Shown here piece after piece: positions 55,777-64,000 of a DNA stretch of 64,000 nucleotides; the stretch's first letter is position 1, and the number at the start of each line of letters is the position of its first letter. This DNA is from Chitinophagaceae bacterium. Lineage in GTDB: Bacteria; Bacteroidota; Bacteroidia; Chitinophagales; Chitinophagaceae. Made by a program: the position numbers and the translations under genes. The DNA lies in assembly GCA_016787065.1 (NCBI GenBank), contig JAEUVD010000018.1, positions 124,001-188,000 of the forward strand. Reading direction: 5' to 3'. The notes under the pieces are model-generated. The model saw only the letters and a list, made by a program, of their open reading frames with translations, did no database searches and was not told the origin of the DNA.

Positions 55777-55784
55777 TATCTTTA
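55777..55784 (+). promoter_or_regulatory. -7 box (TATCTTTA) of the ABC permease gene
   Basis: One mismatch to TAnnTTTG. The same string TATCTTTACACC occurs before the multihaem cytochrome gene. It lies 7 nt before GTG 55792. Confidence 0.5.
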
Positions 55785-55791
55785 CACCCTT

Positions 55792-57051
55792 GTGGAAGTT
55801 TTTTTACAAAATATAGTGCAAGCATGGCAAGCTCTTGCCGGTAATAAGCTACGAACTTTTTTATCGTTGCTGGGTATTACTATTGGCATTTTTTGTATTG
55901 TAAGTATTACTACGTTGTTCGACAGTTTGCAACGCAATGTTTCCGACAATATGAAATCTTTAGGAAGCAATGTTTTGTATGTATGCAAATACCCTTGGAT
56001 ACCTGAAGATGATGGCGAATATCAATGGTGGAAGTACAAAGCCCGTCCGATTTGTACCTATGATGAAGTTAAATTAATTGAGCGGAATGCCACTTTAGCA
56101 TCTTTTGCTTCCATTTGTTATAGCGATGAAGCAGAAAAAATCTCTTTCAATGGCAATGAAGTAAGCGGTGTAGCCACGTTTGCCGTAAGTAATAATTTTA
56201 ATAAACTTCAACCTATTGATATTGCTGACGGCCGGTATTTTTCGTTGGCCGAAATGCAAAACGGACAAAGTAATGCGGTTGTAATAGGTTCAGAAGTTGC
56301 CAATGAACTTTTTGGAAACAATATTTCTCCGTTGGGCAAGAGCATTAAAATCTTTTCAAGGAATTTCCAAGTTGTTGGCGTTATGAAAAAACAAGGTCGT
56401 TCTATGACTGGTTTCAACTTTGATAACGGCATTATACTATCTTATCTTTATCTTGCTTCATTCCGAAATATTGATCGAAGTTTTGAAAATTGGAGTACGG
56501 ATCCGTTGTTGATGGTAAAATCTAAAAATGGAGCGAGTCTGCGTGATATGAAGTACGAAATTAAATCCATCCTTCGCGCACATCGAAAAATTAAACCTTC
56601 AGAGAAAGATAACTTTTCCTTCAATCAATTAGATGTTATTCAAAATAGCATCAACGAAATGTTTCAAATTTTTAATGTTGCCGGTTGGATTATTGGGTTC
56701 TTTTCGCTGCTAGTGGGTTGCTTCGGAATTGCTAACATCATGTTTGTTTCGGTTAAAGAACGAACACCACAAATAGGTATTAAAAAAGCGATCGGAGCAC
56801 GTTCTATTTCTATCTTAACTGAATTTTTAATCGAAGCCATTCTACTCTGTATTATAGGCGGCTTACTAGGAATAGGATTTGTAATGTTATTATCAAAATT
56901 CCTCACAGGAGCTATGGAATTTCCTGTTTATATGTCGTTAGGTAATTTTATTTTAGGCATTGGCGTAAGCGTAGTGGTGGGTATTATTGCGGGAATCATA
57001 CCAGCCTTACGCGCTTCCAAATTGAATCCGGTTGTAGCTATTCGAAGCTAA
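55792..57051 (+). CDS. MacB-like ABC transporter permease
   Basis: 419 residues from GTG 55792 (MEVFLQNIVQAWQALAGNKLRTFLSLLGI), chosen because a -7 box ends 7 nt upstream and because the in-frame ATG 55741 would put the start inside the divergent MFS promoter. N-terminal helix (about 22-43), MacB_PCD domain, then three helices with FGIANIMFVSVKERTPQIGIKKAIGA as FtsX signature and a C-terminal IIPALRASKLNPVVAIRS. It resembles the permease at 46.9 kb in order and motifs. No ATPase or fusion-protein gene is adjacent. Confidence 0.9.
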   Translation: MEVFLQNIVQAWQALAGNKLRTFLSLLGITIGIFCIVSITTLFDSLQRNVSDNMKSLGSNVLYVCKYPWIPEDDGEYQWWKYKARPICTYDEVKLIERNATLASFASICYSDEAEKISFNGNEVSGVATFAVSNNFNKLQPIDIADGRYFSLAEMQNGQSNAVVIGSEVANELFGNNISPLGKSIKIFSRNFQVVGVMKKQGRSMTGFNFDNGIILSYLYLASFRNIDRSFENWSTDPLLMVKSKNGASLRDMKYEIKSILRAHRKIKPSEKDNFSFNQLDVIQNSINEMFQIFNVAGWIIGFFSLLVGCFGIANIMFVSVKERTPQIGIKKAIGARSISILTEFLIEAILLCIIGGLLGIGFVMLLSKFLTGAMEFPVYMSLGNFILGIGVSVVVGIIAGIIPALRASKLNPVVAIRS

Positions 57052-57062
57052 ATAAAGTGGGA

Positions 57063-57944
57063 TTAATTTTTGTTTAACCACCACTTTTCATCTTCATAAT
57101 AATTCTTCCAACCATTACTGGCAAATGGTTCGTTCAACGACCAATCGCGCTCACCGACTGTAAAAACCTGAAATACTTCATCTCCCATTTCAACAAAATT
57201 GCCACTTAAGCAAAATGGATTCGCCTTATCTGTTATTTCACTTTTCCAAATTCCTGCAATTAGTAAATCTTTTCCATTAATTTCTAATTGATGCTGATAA
57301 TTATTTATTTCAGAAATATCAGCACACCATTGAGCATCAAATGAACCCGTTTTTTTGTTATTCTGGTATTCATCTGCATGAAATTTTCCAATAGTACCGT
57401 ATCGAATATTTAATTCCGGTTTACCAGGATTTTCTCTATTTATTCCGATATAATCTATGGTAACATATCCCTTTATTGTACAGATGTTTTTACCTAAACG
57501 AGTTTTTCCAATAAGAATCACCTTTTCATTGTTCTCGTCAAATTCCGATGAATCAATAAAGCATTCAAACATCGCGTATTTGGAACCGTAATATCCGAAC
57601 CATTGCATTTCGCTACCAAAAGAAGGTTCTGCATTTTTAAATAAGTTTGGGAAATAAGGGTTGTGAAGAATTTTCGTTTTAATAGCTTCATCATGCTTGA
57701 ACCAAGGAATAAACTCCTTTTTTAAACGATCAAATTTTGTTTTTTGAATTGGAACTGCAAGTAATTTTGGTTGATAAGGACTCTGCAAATGCGATGCTGG
57801 TTGAGATTGAAGTGTAGTATGATTGGTAACAGAACGAGCAGTAGACATTTCATCTTTCTTATGGTTGTTACGGGTAGCTTTAAGCTGTAAAATAAAAACC
57901 ACTGCGGCAATCAATGTAAATACCAAGAGCATTAATTTTTTCAT
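57063..57944 (-). CDS. Hypothetical membrane-anchored protein
   Basis: 293 residues; an N-terminal helix (MKKLMLLVFTLIAAVVFILQL) anchors or exports it, followed by a polar linker and a globular part (MQWFGYYGSKYAMFECFID, KGYVTIDYIGINRENPG, GNFVEMGDEVFQVFTVG, EDEKWWLNKN). No known family was recognised. Its ATG overlaps the DUF2306 stop by 4 bp, so the two are co-translated. Confidence 0.75.
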   Translation of the reverse strand: MKKLMLLVFTLIAAVVFILQLKATRNNHKKDEMSTARSVTNHTTLQSQPASHLQSPYQPKLLAVPIQKTKFDRLKKEFIPWFKHDEAIKTKILHNPYFPNLFKNAEPSFGSEMQWFGYYGSKYAMFECFIDSSEFDENNEKVILIGKTRLGKNICTIKGYVTIDYIGINRENPGKPELNIRYGTIGKFHADEYQNNKKTGSFDAQWCADISEINNYQHQLEINGKDLLIAGIWKSEITDKANPFCLSGNFVEMGDEVFQVFTVGERDWSLNEPFASNGWKNYYEDEKWWLNKN

Positions 57945-58621
57945 ACGAATCCGTTTTTAGTTGTTTTAAAAAATAAATGACTTAAGTGTTTTTCCAATCC
58001 AAAGTAAAGTAAAATTTCAACAACAAATAAATTACCCACCCATGAAAGCCAAGATAAAGCAGTATAGATGTCAATTGGATTACTTTTTGGTAAGAAGTGA
58101 AGAAAATAACCCTCCGTTCTTAAACTCAAGGCTGCTAGGGTTATTGCGTAACTACGAATCATCCAGAGTAAATGCCTATCGAATCGTTTCCGGAGAGCAT
58201 GAACTAAAGCGCTTAAAGTTGTTAGCCACCAAAAAATACTTAAGCAATAAAATCCAAGTTGAGCCACCAATCCACCATTGGCGTACATAGAAATAACAAA
58301 ACCGCTTGGAGCAGCGAAAAGCAAAACAGAACTAATATACACATAGCCTAAACCTCTATGCAATTTTGAATTATGATGATAAAGAAAGGAAGCAAATTGA
58401 AAAATACCGAGTGCCAGAGGAACCACACTCCCTACAATATGCGTGTAAAAAGAAATTTGATAACCATACCGTTGAAGCAAGTTTGACGGCTTTGTTGTAA
58501 GAAACATAACCTCCTTACCAGGCGGAAAGTAATTCACAATCATGGCCAACATAACAGCTGAGAACAATAACACTAATAATGCGAATGGAAAGTATAGTAT
58601 TTGAAATAACCTATTGGGCAT
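57941..58621 (-). CDS. DUF2306-like membrane protein
   Basis: 226 residues from ATG 58621 (MPNRLFQILYFPF); the frame opens at TTG 58645 but the TAGATTTG box at 58633-58640 lies inside that extension. About six membrane helices and the HRGLGYVYISSVLL block suggest the DUF2306 family of inner membrane proteins. KLHRGLGY may contribute a haem or metal ligand, which is speculative. Function unknown; paired with the following hypothetical gene. Confidence 0.85.
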   Translation of the reverse strand: MPNRLFQILYFPFALLVLLFSAVMLAMIVNYFPPGKEVMFLTTKPSNLLQRYGYQISFYTHIVGSVVPLALGIFQFASFLYHHNSKLHRGLGYVYISSVLLFAAPSGFVISMYANGGLVAQLGFYCLSIFWWLTTLSALVHALRKRFDRHLLWMIRSYAITLAALSLRTEGYFLHFLPKSNPIDIYTALSWLSWVGNLFVVEILLYFGLEKHLSHLFFKTTKNGFV

Positions 58622-58632
58622 AACCTTGTGTA

Positions 58633-58640
58633 CAAATCTA
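58633..58640 (-). promoter_or_regulatory. -7 promoter box (TAGATTTG) of the DUF2306 operon
   Basis: Exact TAnnTTTG match on the minus strand, 11 nt before ATG 58621. Confidence 0.5.
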
Positions 58641-58803
58641 TTCAATTAGTAATTGTAATAAAATAGTATTAGATAGCATTTTTTAGCTATGACCTTCTTT
58701 TAACTTATTTTTCTAACTTAAGAAACTCCGTTAAATCAGGAAAACTACTCAATTTTTTCATGTCTTCATTTTACCCGTTTTCGAAATCAGTTAGCATTCA
58801 TAG

Positions 58804-59394
58804 CTAAAACCACTTTTCATATTTCTTCTTCATCCACTTATTTACTCGATACGTAGCATACGCCGAACCGGCACCCAATAATGCACCGGCTAACACATCC
58901 GAAGGATAATGCATACCTAAGTGCATTCTCGAATATCCTACACCTGCAGCCCATGCGAAGGCAGGTAAGGCCACATACCATTTTCTATAGTTCAAACTTA
59001 ACGATGTTGCCACACAGAATGCATTCGAAGTATGACCTGATGGAAATGAATAATGACGTTCCGATTCGAACGCTTGAATATCGGGATAAGTAACGCTTGG
59101 TCGAGGTCGATCTATTACTCGTTTTACAACATAAGTCGAAGCCGTGTTTAAAATTACTGCCAAGGAAATATTCACCCCCTTTTCTAAAGTAGTGTGCTTG
59201 CGCGTAGCCCACGCTGCGGCACAAATACTAACCGGCACCAAAATACCAACCGCATATTCAGAGTTAGAAATAAACTGCATACTACCATCGAGCGAAGTAT
59301 TCCGATTTATGTTTAACGAGCGAAGCATGCTGATATCGGAACCTTGTGCAACAACTTGCAATAAACTGAGCAAGCACAATAAAAAGTACTTCAT
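58804..59394 (-). CDS. PAP2-family phosphatase
   Basis: 196 residues from ATG 59394 (MKYFLLCLLSLLQVVAQG signal or first helix). The three PAP2 motifs are present: KRVIDRPRP (K-x6-R-P), PSGHT, and SRMHLGMHYPSDV (S-R-x5-H-x3-D). It dephosphorylates a lipid phosphate or pyrophosphate at the periplasmic face of the membrane, or acts as a non-specific acid phosphatase. Divergent from the cytochrome gene (53-bp gap). Confidence 0.94.
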   Translation of the reverse strand: MKYFLLCLLSLLQVVAQGSDISMLRSLNINRNTSLDGSMQFISNSEYAVGILVPVSICAAAWATRKHTTLEKGVNISLAVILNTASTYVVKRVIDRPRPSVTYPDIQAFESERHYSFPSGHTSNAFCVATSLSLNYRKWYVALPAFAWAAGVGYSRMHLGMHYPSDVLAGALLGAGSAYATYRVNKWMKKKYEKWF

Positions 59395-59433
59395 ACTACA
59401 AAGAAAATAAAAAGCGCTTATCAAGTTACAATT

Positions 59434-59441
59434 TATCTTTA
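59434..59441 (+). promoter_or_regulatory. -7 box (TATCTTTA) of the multihaem cytochrome gene
   Basis: One mismatch to TAnnTTTG, 6 nt before the ATG; the extended string TATCTTTACACC recurs before the ABC permease at 55792. Confidence 0.5.
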
Positions 59442-59447
59442 CACCGA

Positions 59448-61355
59448 ATGAAACAAAGTTTGGCGTTCATATTGTTTACCATTGTGGTTGTATCCCTCAT
59501 TCAATGTACTACAGCAAATAAACAGGATGATAATCCATACCGTAATGTAAACAATCCGGATGCGCATTATGTTGGCATGGAAACCTGTAAAACCTGCCAT
59601 GCTTCTATTTACAATAGCTTTATTAAAACCGGTATGGGACAAAGTTGGGGCTTGGCTACTCGCGAAAAATCAGCTGCAAATTTTTCACCGTCCAAAGCTC
59701 TTGTGTACGACACCAGCAACAATTTATATTACAAACCGTATTGGCGAAATGACAGCTTGTATATTCTAGAATTTCGAATGGAAAGACAAGATACTATTCA
59801 TCGACGTGAGGAATATGTTCACTATATCGTAGGTAGTGGTCAGCATACTAATTCGCATATCACCGAAATCAATGGTTATTTGCATCAAGCTCCCATTACA
59901 TTCTATACTCAAAAAGGAAAATGGGATTTAGCGCCTGGATTTGAATCTGGAAATAATTCGCGCTTTGATAGAAAAATAGAACCAGAATGTATTACATGTC
60001 ATAATGGAAACTCAACTTGGGTTGAAGGTAGCTTAAATAAATATAGTCAAGTTCCATTAGGCATCGATTGCGAGCGTTGTCATGGCCCTGGCAGCATTCA
60101 TGTAAATGATAAACAGCATGCTCTTATTGTTGATACTTCAACCAATATTGATTACAGTATCGTTAACCCGCGAAAGTTAAGTATTGAAAAACAGAATAAT
60201 CTCTGTCAACGTTGTCATCTCCAAGGCATTTCCGTTTTGAATGATGGTAAAACATTTTACGACTTCAAACCTTCTCAACTACTTCAACAAACGATGAACA
60301 CCTTTATGCCGGTTTACAGTGAAGATGAAAACAATATGATCATGGCAAGTCATGTGGAACGTATGAAACAAAGTCGATGTTATGTAGTATCTCAAAATAT
60401 GAGTTGTATTACTTGTCATAACCCCCATATAAGCGTGAAAGAAACTCCTGTAAAGCACTTTAATACGCAATGTCAGAGCTGTCATAGCAAAGAGCATTTA
60501 TGTAAAGCCCCGGAACCTCTTCAAGCCGCAAATCAACATAATTGCATTCAATGCCACATGCCAAAAAACAAGAGTATAGATATCCCTCATGTGGCCGTTA
60601 CCGATCATCGTATTCGAGTGATGAATGAAGAAGTTAGTACAAAACAACGCCATCAAGTGGCTCAGTTTGTACGTATGCAATGTTATAATAACAACCATCC
60701 AGATTCAAGAACGATTGCACGATCATTTTTAGAATTTTACGAACGCTATGTAAATGCAGCATCGTTTCTTGATAGTGCCATGTGGTATCTTGGTCAACAA
60801 GAAAATCCTTCGAAGAATTTAGACAATGATAAAATACGAACCTTATTCCTTCAACAAAAATTTGAAGCAATTGCAACTTTAGTTTCATCAAATAAAAAGG
60901 AAGTTATAAAGGATGCTTGGACCTTATATCGCATCGGAGAATCATTCTGTAAAATAAATAACTACCAACAAGGAGTAACCTACCTAGAGCAAGCGTGCAA
61001 AAGCATGCCGTATGCTTTAGATTTTCAAATTAAATTAGGAACAGCTTATGTTCAGCTTTCACAACTCGATCGCGCTAAAAAGGTTTTCGATTTTATCGTG
61101 AACGAAAATCCGAAATCGGCATTGGCATGGTTTAACCTTGGTTATATCGCCGAGCAGAAACAAGCTATACACACCGCAGAGATGGCGTATTTAAAATCAA
61201 TCGCATTGAATCCGGATCATGAGCAAAGCCTAATTAACCTTGCCGTAATCTATTACAACATGTTGAACAAACCTAAAGTAAAGCCCTTATTACTACGTGC
61301 CTTGCGTATCAATCCAACAAATAGTAAAACCAAGGCTATGCTGGAGAGTCTGTAA
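59448..61355 (+). CDS. Heptahaem cytochrome c lipoprotein with C-terminal TPR
   Basis: 635 residues. The signal has a lipobox-like SLIQC (Cys20). Seven CxxCH haem c sites are visible: Cys47-His51, Cys181-His185, Cys208-His212, Cys253-His257, Cys320-His324, Cys342-His346 and Cys366-His370. The domain resembles the cytochrome c554/c' family. TPR repeats follow in the C-terminal part (about 485-630; LGTAYVQLSQLDRAKKVFDFI, AWFNLGYIAEQKQAIHTAEMAY). It probably sits at the periplasmic face of a membrane and moves electrons; its electron partner and substrate are unknown. The long gap between the first and second sites is typical of inserts between haem modules. Confidence 0.9.
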   Translation: MKQSLAFILFTIVVVSLIQCTTANKQDDNPYRNVNNPDAHYVGMETCKTCHASIYNSFIKTGMGQSWGLATREKSAANFSPSKALVYDTSNNLYYKPYWRNDSLYILEFRMERQDTIHRREEYVHYIVGSGQHTNSHITEINGYLHQAPITFYTQKGKWDLAPGFESGNNSRFDRKIEPECITCHNGNSTWVEGSLNKYSQVPLGIDCERCHGPGSIHVNDKQHALIVDTSTNIDYSIVNPRKLSIEKQNNLCQRCHLQGISVLNDGKTFYDFKPSQLLQQTMNTFMPVYSEDENNMIMASHVERMKQSRCYVVSQNMSCITCHNPHISVKETPVKHFNTQCQSCHSKEHLCKAPEPLQAANQHNCIQCHMPKNKSIDIPHVAVTDHRIRVMNEEVSTKQRHQVAQFVRMQCYNNNHPDSRTIARSFLEFYERYVNAASFLDSAMWYLGQQENPSKNLDNDKIRTLFLQQKFEAIATLVSSNKKEVIKDAWTLYRIGESFCKINNYQQGVTYLEQACKSMPYALDFQIKLGTAYVQLSQLDRAKKVFDFIVNENPKSALAWFNLGYIAEQKQAIHTAEMAYLKSIALNPDHEQSLINLAVIYYNMLNKPKVKPLLLRALRINPTNSKTKAMLESL

Positions 61356-61488
61356 TTCAATTACGATATATCCAATATACTAGTTGGGCTTGGATTCTAG
61401 CAAATCAATCCTTTGTTGAACGATTTTATCTTGCCGTCCCTTTAGCGTATCATAACAAAAAACTTATCATGCGTAATTGACACTTCAC

Positions 61489-62142
61489 TTAATTCTTGAT
61501 CAAACGAAATGCGTGATTCCATTGATTATTCAGGAAACCCGGAATGCACCATAACATACAAAGTGGCTCTATCGCACGTGCTGCTTCTACTTTGCCCATG
61601 TCTTCGGTTTCCCAACCAATATCCGCTAAAAAATTACGTGTCCATACTTTAGCTTCATCCTGATTACCACATATAAACATGGAAGGTTTTTCTCCATTAA
61701 AGTCCGGATCAATCATGAAGGCATTGCCAACACAGCTAAAACATTTTACGAAATGCGTGTCGGTGAATTGTTCTTGCAACGTCTCCATTAAACTTTTATC
61801 TAAACTGGTAAAAAAAGGCAGCACCCCATTTACAGGTGCTCTACTTTCATCAATTGGATTGGAAGCATCTAAAACTATTTTATGCTTCAGATTATCCGTT
61901 CCGCATAACTCAAGTGCATTAGACGCATACATTCCTTTCACCGCCAAAATAATATGATCGGCAAATTGTGCCGTTTGTTGAAAATCACCAACCTGAATTG
62001 CTCCACCAATAGTTGCTTTGAGTTGCTGTTGTTTATCCGGATTGTTGCTGCCAATCATTACCTCGTAATGATGGTTTAGAAGGCCTTTGGCAAGCGCAAT
62101 ACCTACCATGCCACTTCCGATTATTGCTATTTTCTTGTTCAT
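61489..62142 (-). CDS. NADP/F420-type oxidoreductase (NPDP-binding Rossmann protein)
   Basis: 217 residues. N-terminal Rossmann fold MNKKIAIIGSGMVGIALAKGL (GxGxxG variant), then DHIILAVKGM, KIVLDASNPI and FVKCFSCVGNAFMIDPDF, the layout of the F420-dependent NADP reductase-like family. It would bind NADPH in the cytosol; the electron acceptor is not known, and many members in organisms without F420 use other substrates. A TATCTTCA box lies 11 nt before the ATG. Confidence 0.88.
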   Translation of the reverse strand: MNKKIAIIGSGMVGIALAKGLLNHHYEVMIGSNNPDKQQQLKATIGGAIQVGDFQQTAQFADHIILAVKGMYASNALELCGTDNLKHKIVLDASNPIDESRAPVNGVLPFFTSLDKSLMETLQEQFTDTHFVKCFSCVGNAFMIDPDFNGEKPSMFICGNQDEAKVWTRNFLADIGWETEDMGKVEAARAIEPLCMLWCIPGFLNNQWNHAFRLIKN

Positions 62143-62185
62143 TTTTTTTAAGGTGAAGATACTGCTTTTTGAAATGGGTTAACTA

Positions 62186-62335
62186 TGGGGTGAATATTGA
62201 TGGGGGGGATGGGGCGAATATTAATGGGGTTAAATGGGGTGAATATTGATGGCGTTAAATGGGGTGAATATTGATGGGGTTAAGTGGGGCGAATATTGAT
62301 GGGGTTAAGTGGGGCGAATATTGATTCGCCCCTAC
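62186..62335. repeat. Tandem 25-bp G-rich repeat array
   Basis: Six units of about 25 bp start at 62186, 62210, 62235, 62260, 62285 and 62310, each of the type TGGGG(T/C)GAATATTGATGG plus GGTTAAA/G. The last is a partial unit that runs into the hairpin GGGGCGAAT-ATTG-ATTCGCCCC (62311-62332). There are no spacers between units. Confidence 0.85.
62311..62332. repeat. Palindrome at the 3' end of mfd
   Basis: A perfect 9-bp stem (GGGGCGAAT / ATTCGCCCC) with a 4-nt loop directly after the mfd stop codon. It may be a short interspersed palindrome or an unconventional terminator, as no T-run follows. Confidence 0.65.
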
Positions 62336-64000
62336 GGGGTGGGGGCGGTTAAGAGGGTTAATAAACGATACAATTCTTGGATTCCCTTAACCTTATCAAT
62401 GACTAACATGAAAAGGGTACCAACATGTTTTAATCGTGCATTTTTTAAATTGAGTTGAATGGCTTGTGTGATATATTCAAATGTTGGACTTTGAAAATAA
62501 GGTGAATCCGGATTGTTTATGAAATACATTCTTAATTGTTCATTCTTCAACATAATTTTTTCAAATCCTAATTCCTTCCCTTTCCAACGTACCCTTAATG
62601 CAATAAATAAATCTTCAACGGCTTTGGGCAAAGGACCGAATCGATCCACCATTTCCGTTGCGAACAATGTTAATTCTTCTTCCTGTTCACAATCGTCTAA
62701 ACGAGTGTACAACGACAAACGTTCACCAATACTTTCAACATAAGAATCCGGAATTAAGATTTCCAAGTCGGTATCCACTGTGCAATCATGAACAAAATCT
62801 GCTTTGTCTATTATTTGCTCTTTAAACACATCTTTAAACTCCGTGTGTTTCAATTCGCGTATGGCTTCATTCAATATCTTCTGATACATATCAAATCCGA
62901 TATCCGTTACAAAACCACTTTGCTCCCCACCTAATAAATTACCTGCTCCCCGAATATCCAAATCCTTCATGGCAATTTGAAATCCACTACCAAGTTCAGC
63001 ATACTGTTCGATGGTTTGTAAACGCTTCTTTGAATCGGCTGGCAATAAACTTAAAGAAGGAGACAGTAAATAACAAAACGCTTTTTTATTACTTCTTCCA
63101 ACTCGACCGCGTAACTGATGCAAATCGCTTAATCCGAATTGATGAGCATTATTAACGATGATAGTATTCGCATTCGGAATATCAACACCACTTTCTACAA
63201 TATTCGTACTAACTAACACATCATATTTCTGAGCCATAAAATCGAGTAAGGTTTCTTCCAATTCATCTCCTTCCATTTGTCCGTGTGCCATGGCAATACT
63301 TATATCCGGACAAAGTGTTTGCAAATGCGCACGCATATCGGCCAACCCTTGCACACGATTATGTACAAAGAAAACTTGTCCGCCGCGTTCCGTTTCATAA
63401 TAAATTGCTTCTTGAATGAGTTTGTCGTCAAACATGGCCAACTCGGTATGAACAGGTTGTCGGTTTGGAGGCGGTGTATTTATTACGGAAAGATCACGAG
63501 CGCCCATCAACGAAAACTGCAAGGTTCGTGGTATCGGTGTGGCGGTTAAGGTAAGTGTATCTACATTTACCTTCATGTTTTTAATTTTCTCCTTCGCACC
63601 AACACCAAACTTTTGTTCTTCATCTACCACAAGTAAACCTAGGTCTTTGAATTTAACATCCTTACCGAGCAAGGCATGAGTTCCGATGATAATATCTATA
63701 CCCCCTTTTTCCAATCGTAGTAAGGTATCTTTTTTCTCTTTCGTCGATTTAAAGCGATTAAGATAATCCACTGTGCATGGGAAATCTTTCAAACGTTCTT
63801 TAAAATTTTGATAATGCTGATAAGCTAAAATAGTAGTGGGAACGAGCACGGCAGCTTGTTTTCCATCTACTACCGCTTTAAAAGCCGCTCGAATAGCTAC
63901 TTCAGTTTTTCCGAAACCAACATCACCACAAACCAATCTATCCATTGGAGCATCCAACTCCATGTCTTTTTTTACATCAGCCACTGCTTTACTCTGATCG
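62332..64000 (-). CDS. mfd: Transcription-repair coupling factor Mfd, 5' end outside window
   Basis: 556 residues to the right edge; the frame is open through 64000, so the N-terminus is missing. It is the translocase part of Mfd, which removes stalled RNA polymerase and recruits UvrA. Motifs: PMDRLVCGDVGFGKTE (Walker A), VVDEEQKFG (Walker B), TLTLTATPIPRTLQF (motif III), STNIVESGVDIPNANTIIV and HQLRGRVGRSN (motif VI). The C-terminal TRCF domain spans about the last 150 residues (SYVESIGERLSLYTRL, DRFGPLPKAVEDLF). The last codons (TAPTP) and the stop are adjacent to a palindrome. Confidence 0.96.
   Translation of the reverse strand, partial: DQSKAVADVKKDMELDAPMDRLVCGDVGFGKTEVAIRAAFKAVVDGKQAAVLVPTTILAYQHYQNFKERLKDFPCTVDYLNRFKSTKEKKDTLLRLEKGGIDIIIGTHALLGKDVKFKDLGLLVVDEEQKFGVGAKEKIKNMKVNVDTLTLTATPIPRTLQFSLMGARDLSVINTPPPNRQPVHTELAMFDDKLIQEAIYYETERGGQVFFVHNRVQGLADMRAHLQTLCPDISIAMAHGQMEGDELEETLLDFMAQKYDVLVSTNIVESGVDIPNANTIIVNNAHQFGLSDLHQLRGRVGRSNKKAFCYLLSPSLSLLPADSKKRLQTIEQYAELGSGFQIAMKDLDIRGAGNLLGGEQSGFVTDIGFDMYQKILNEAIRELKHTEFKDVFKEQIIDKADFVHDCTVDTDLEILIPDSYVESIGERLSLYTRLDDCEQEEELTLFATEMVDRFGPLPKAVEDLFIALRVRWKGKELGFEKIMLKNEQLRMYFINNPDSPYFQSPTFEYITQAIQLNLKNARLKHVGTLFMLVIDKVKGIQELYRLLTLLTAPTP

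Noticed and set aside
55642..55791. Longer starts for the ABC permease, overlapping the MFS gene
   Set aside because: The extension lies inside the MFS coding region and its promoter; the -7 box at 55777 supports GTG 55792.
62186..62335. CRISPR array
   Set aside because: Units are contiguous with no spacers.

Overview
The window is chromosomal DNA of a Bacteroidota bacterium, probably an environmental Chitinophagales/Sphingobacteriales-like lineage; I cannot fix the genus. The evidence is the low G+C, type IX secretion (T9SS) sorting domains on five secreted proteins, a TonB-linked outer-membrane receptor, the korB-DUF6452-DUF6048 gene string, the near absence of Shine-Dalgarno sites, and repeated Bacteroidota-type -7 boxes (TAnnTTTG). 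No rRNA, tRNA, prophage, CRISPR array or classical transposase was found.

Layout. 1-5.2 kb (minus strand): the start of a DUF255/thioredoxin-fold protein, a short operon korB-lipoprotein-barrel protein, and a secreted cytochrome c/copper-monooxygenase-like protein. 5.3-10.9 kb (plus): TonB-type receptor, GNAT acetyltransferase, GlxA-type AraC regulator, GT-C-like membrane protein. 11.1-13.5 kb (minus): a T9SS protein and a tail-fibre/C1q-like exoprotein. 14-16.7 kb: rpsO-pnp. 16.7-17.6 kb: a unit bounded by 38-bp inverted repeats and carrying a GxxExxY gene, filling the whole pnp to response-regulator interval. 17.6-20.1 kb: a histidine kinase/LuxR regulator pair. 20.6-26.7 kb: large secreted proteins and a T9SS serine hydrolase. 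27.5-35.3 kb: two more two-component pairs (LytS/LytTR and hybrid-propeller kinase/LytTR) around a POT peptide transporter. 35.7-42.6 kb: a small zinc ribbon, a 1624-residue modular T9SS protein, a membrane protein and a universal stress protein. 42.6-51.5 kb: hutU, a barrel protein, corA, a lipoprotein, an ABC permease, lrp/ahcY in divergent arrangement, a lipoprotein, rpmE (type B). 51.7-64 kb: recN, enoyl-CoA hydratase, an MFS exporter divergent from an ABC permease, an unknown/DUF2306 pair, PAP2 phosphatase divergent from a seven-haem TPR cytochrome, an F420/NADP-type oxidoreductase, and the 3' part of mfd behind a 25-bp tandem repeat.

Functionally the window mixes housekeeping (translation, RNA decay, DNA repair, the SAM cycle) with envelope and surface biology: secreted adhesin- or enzyme-like proteins, multihaem and copper redox proteins, and three sensor pairs. 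The most notable points are the GxxExxY/inverted-repeat unit, a recurring -7 box placed only 4-7 nt before start codons (implying leaderless mRNAs, and used here to choose several GTG/TTG starts), the haem plus copper secreted protein with all six expected copper ligands, and two repeat families that abut gene 3' ends so closely that they touch or supply the stop codon.
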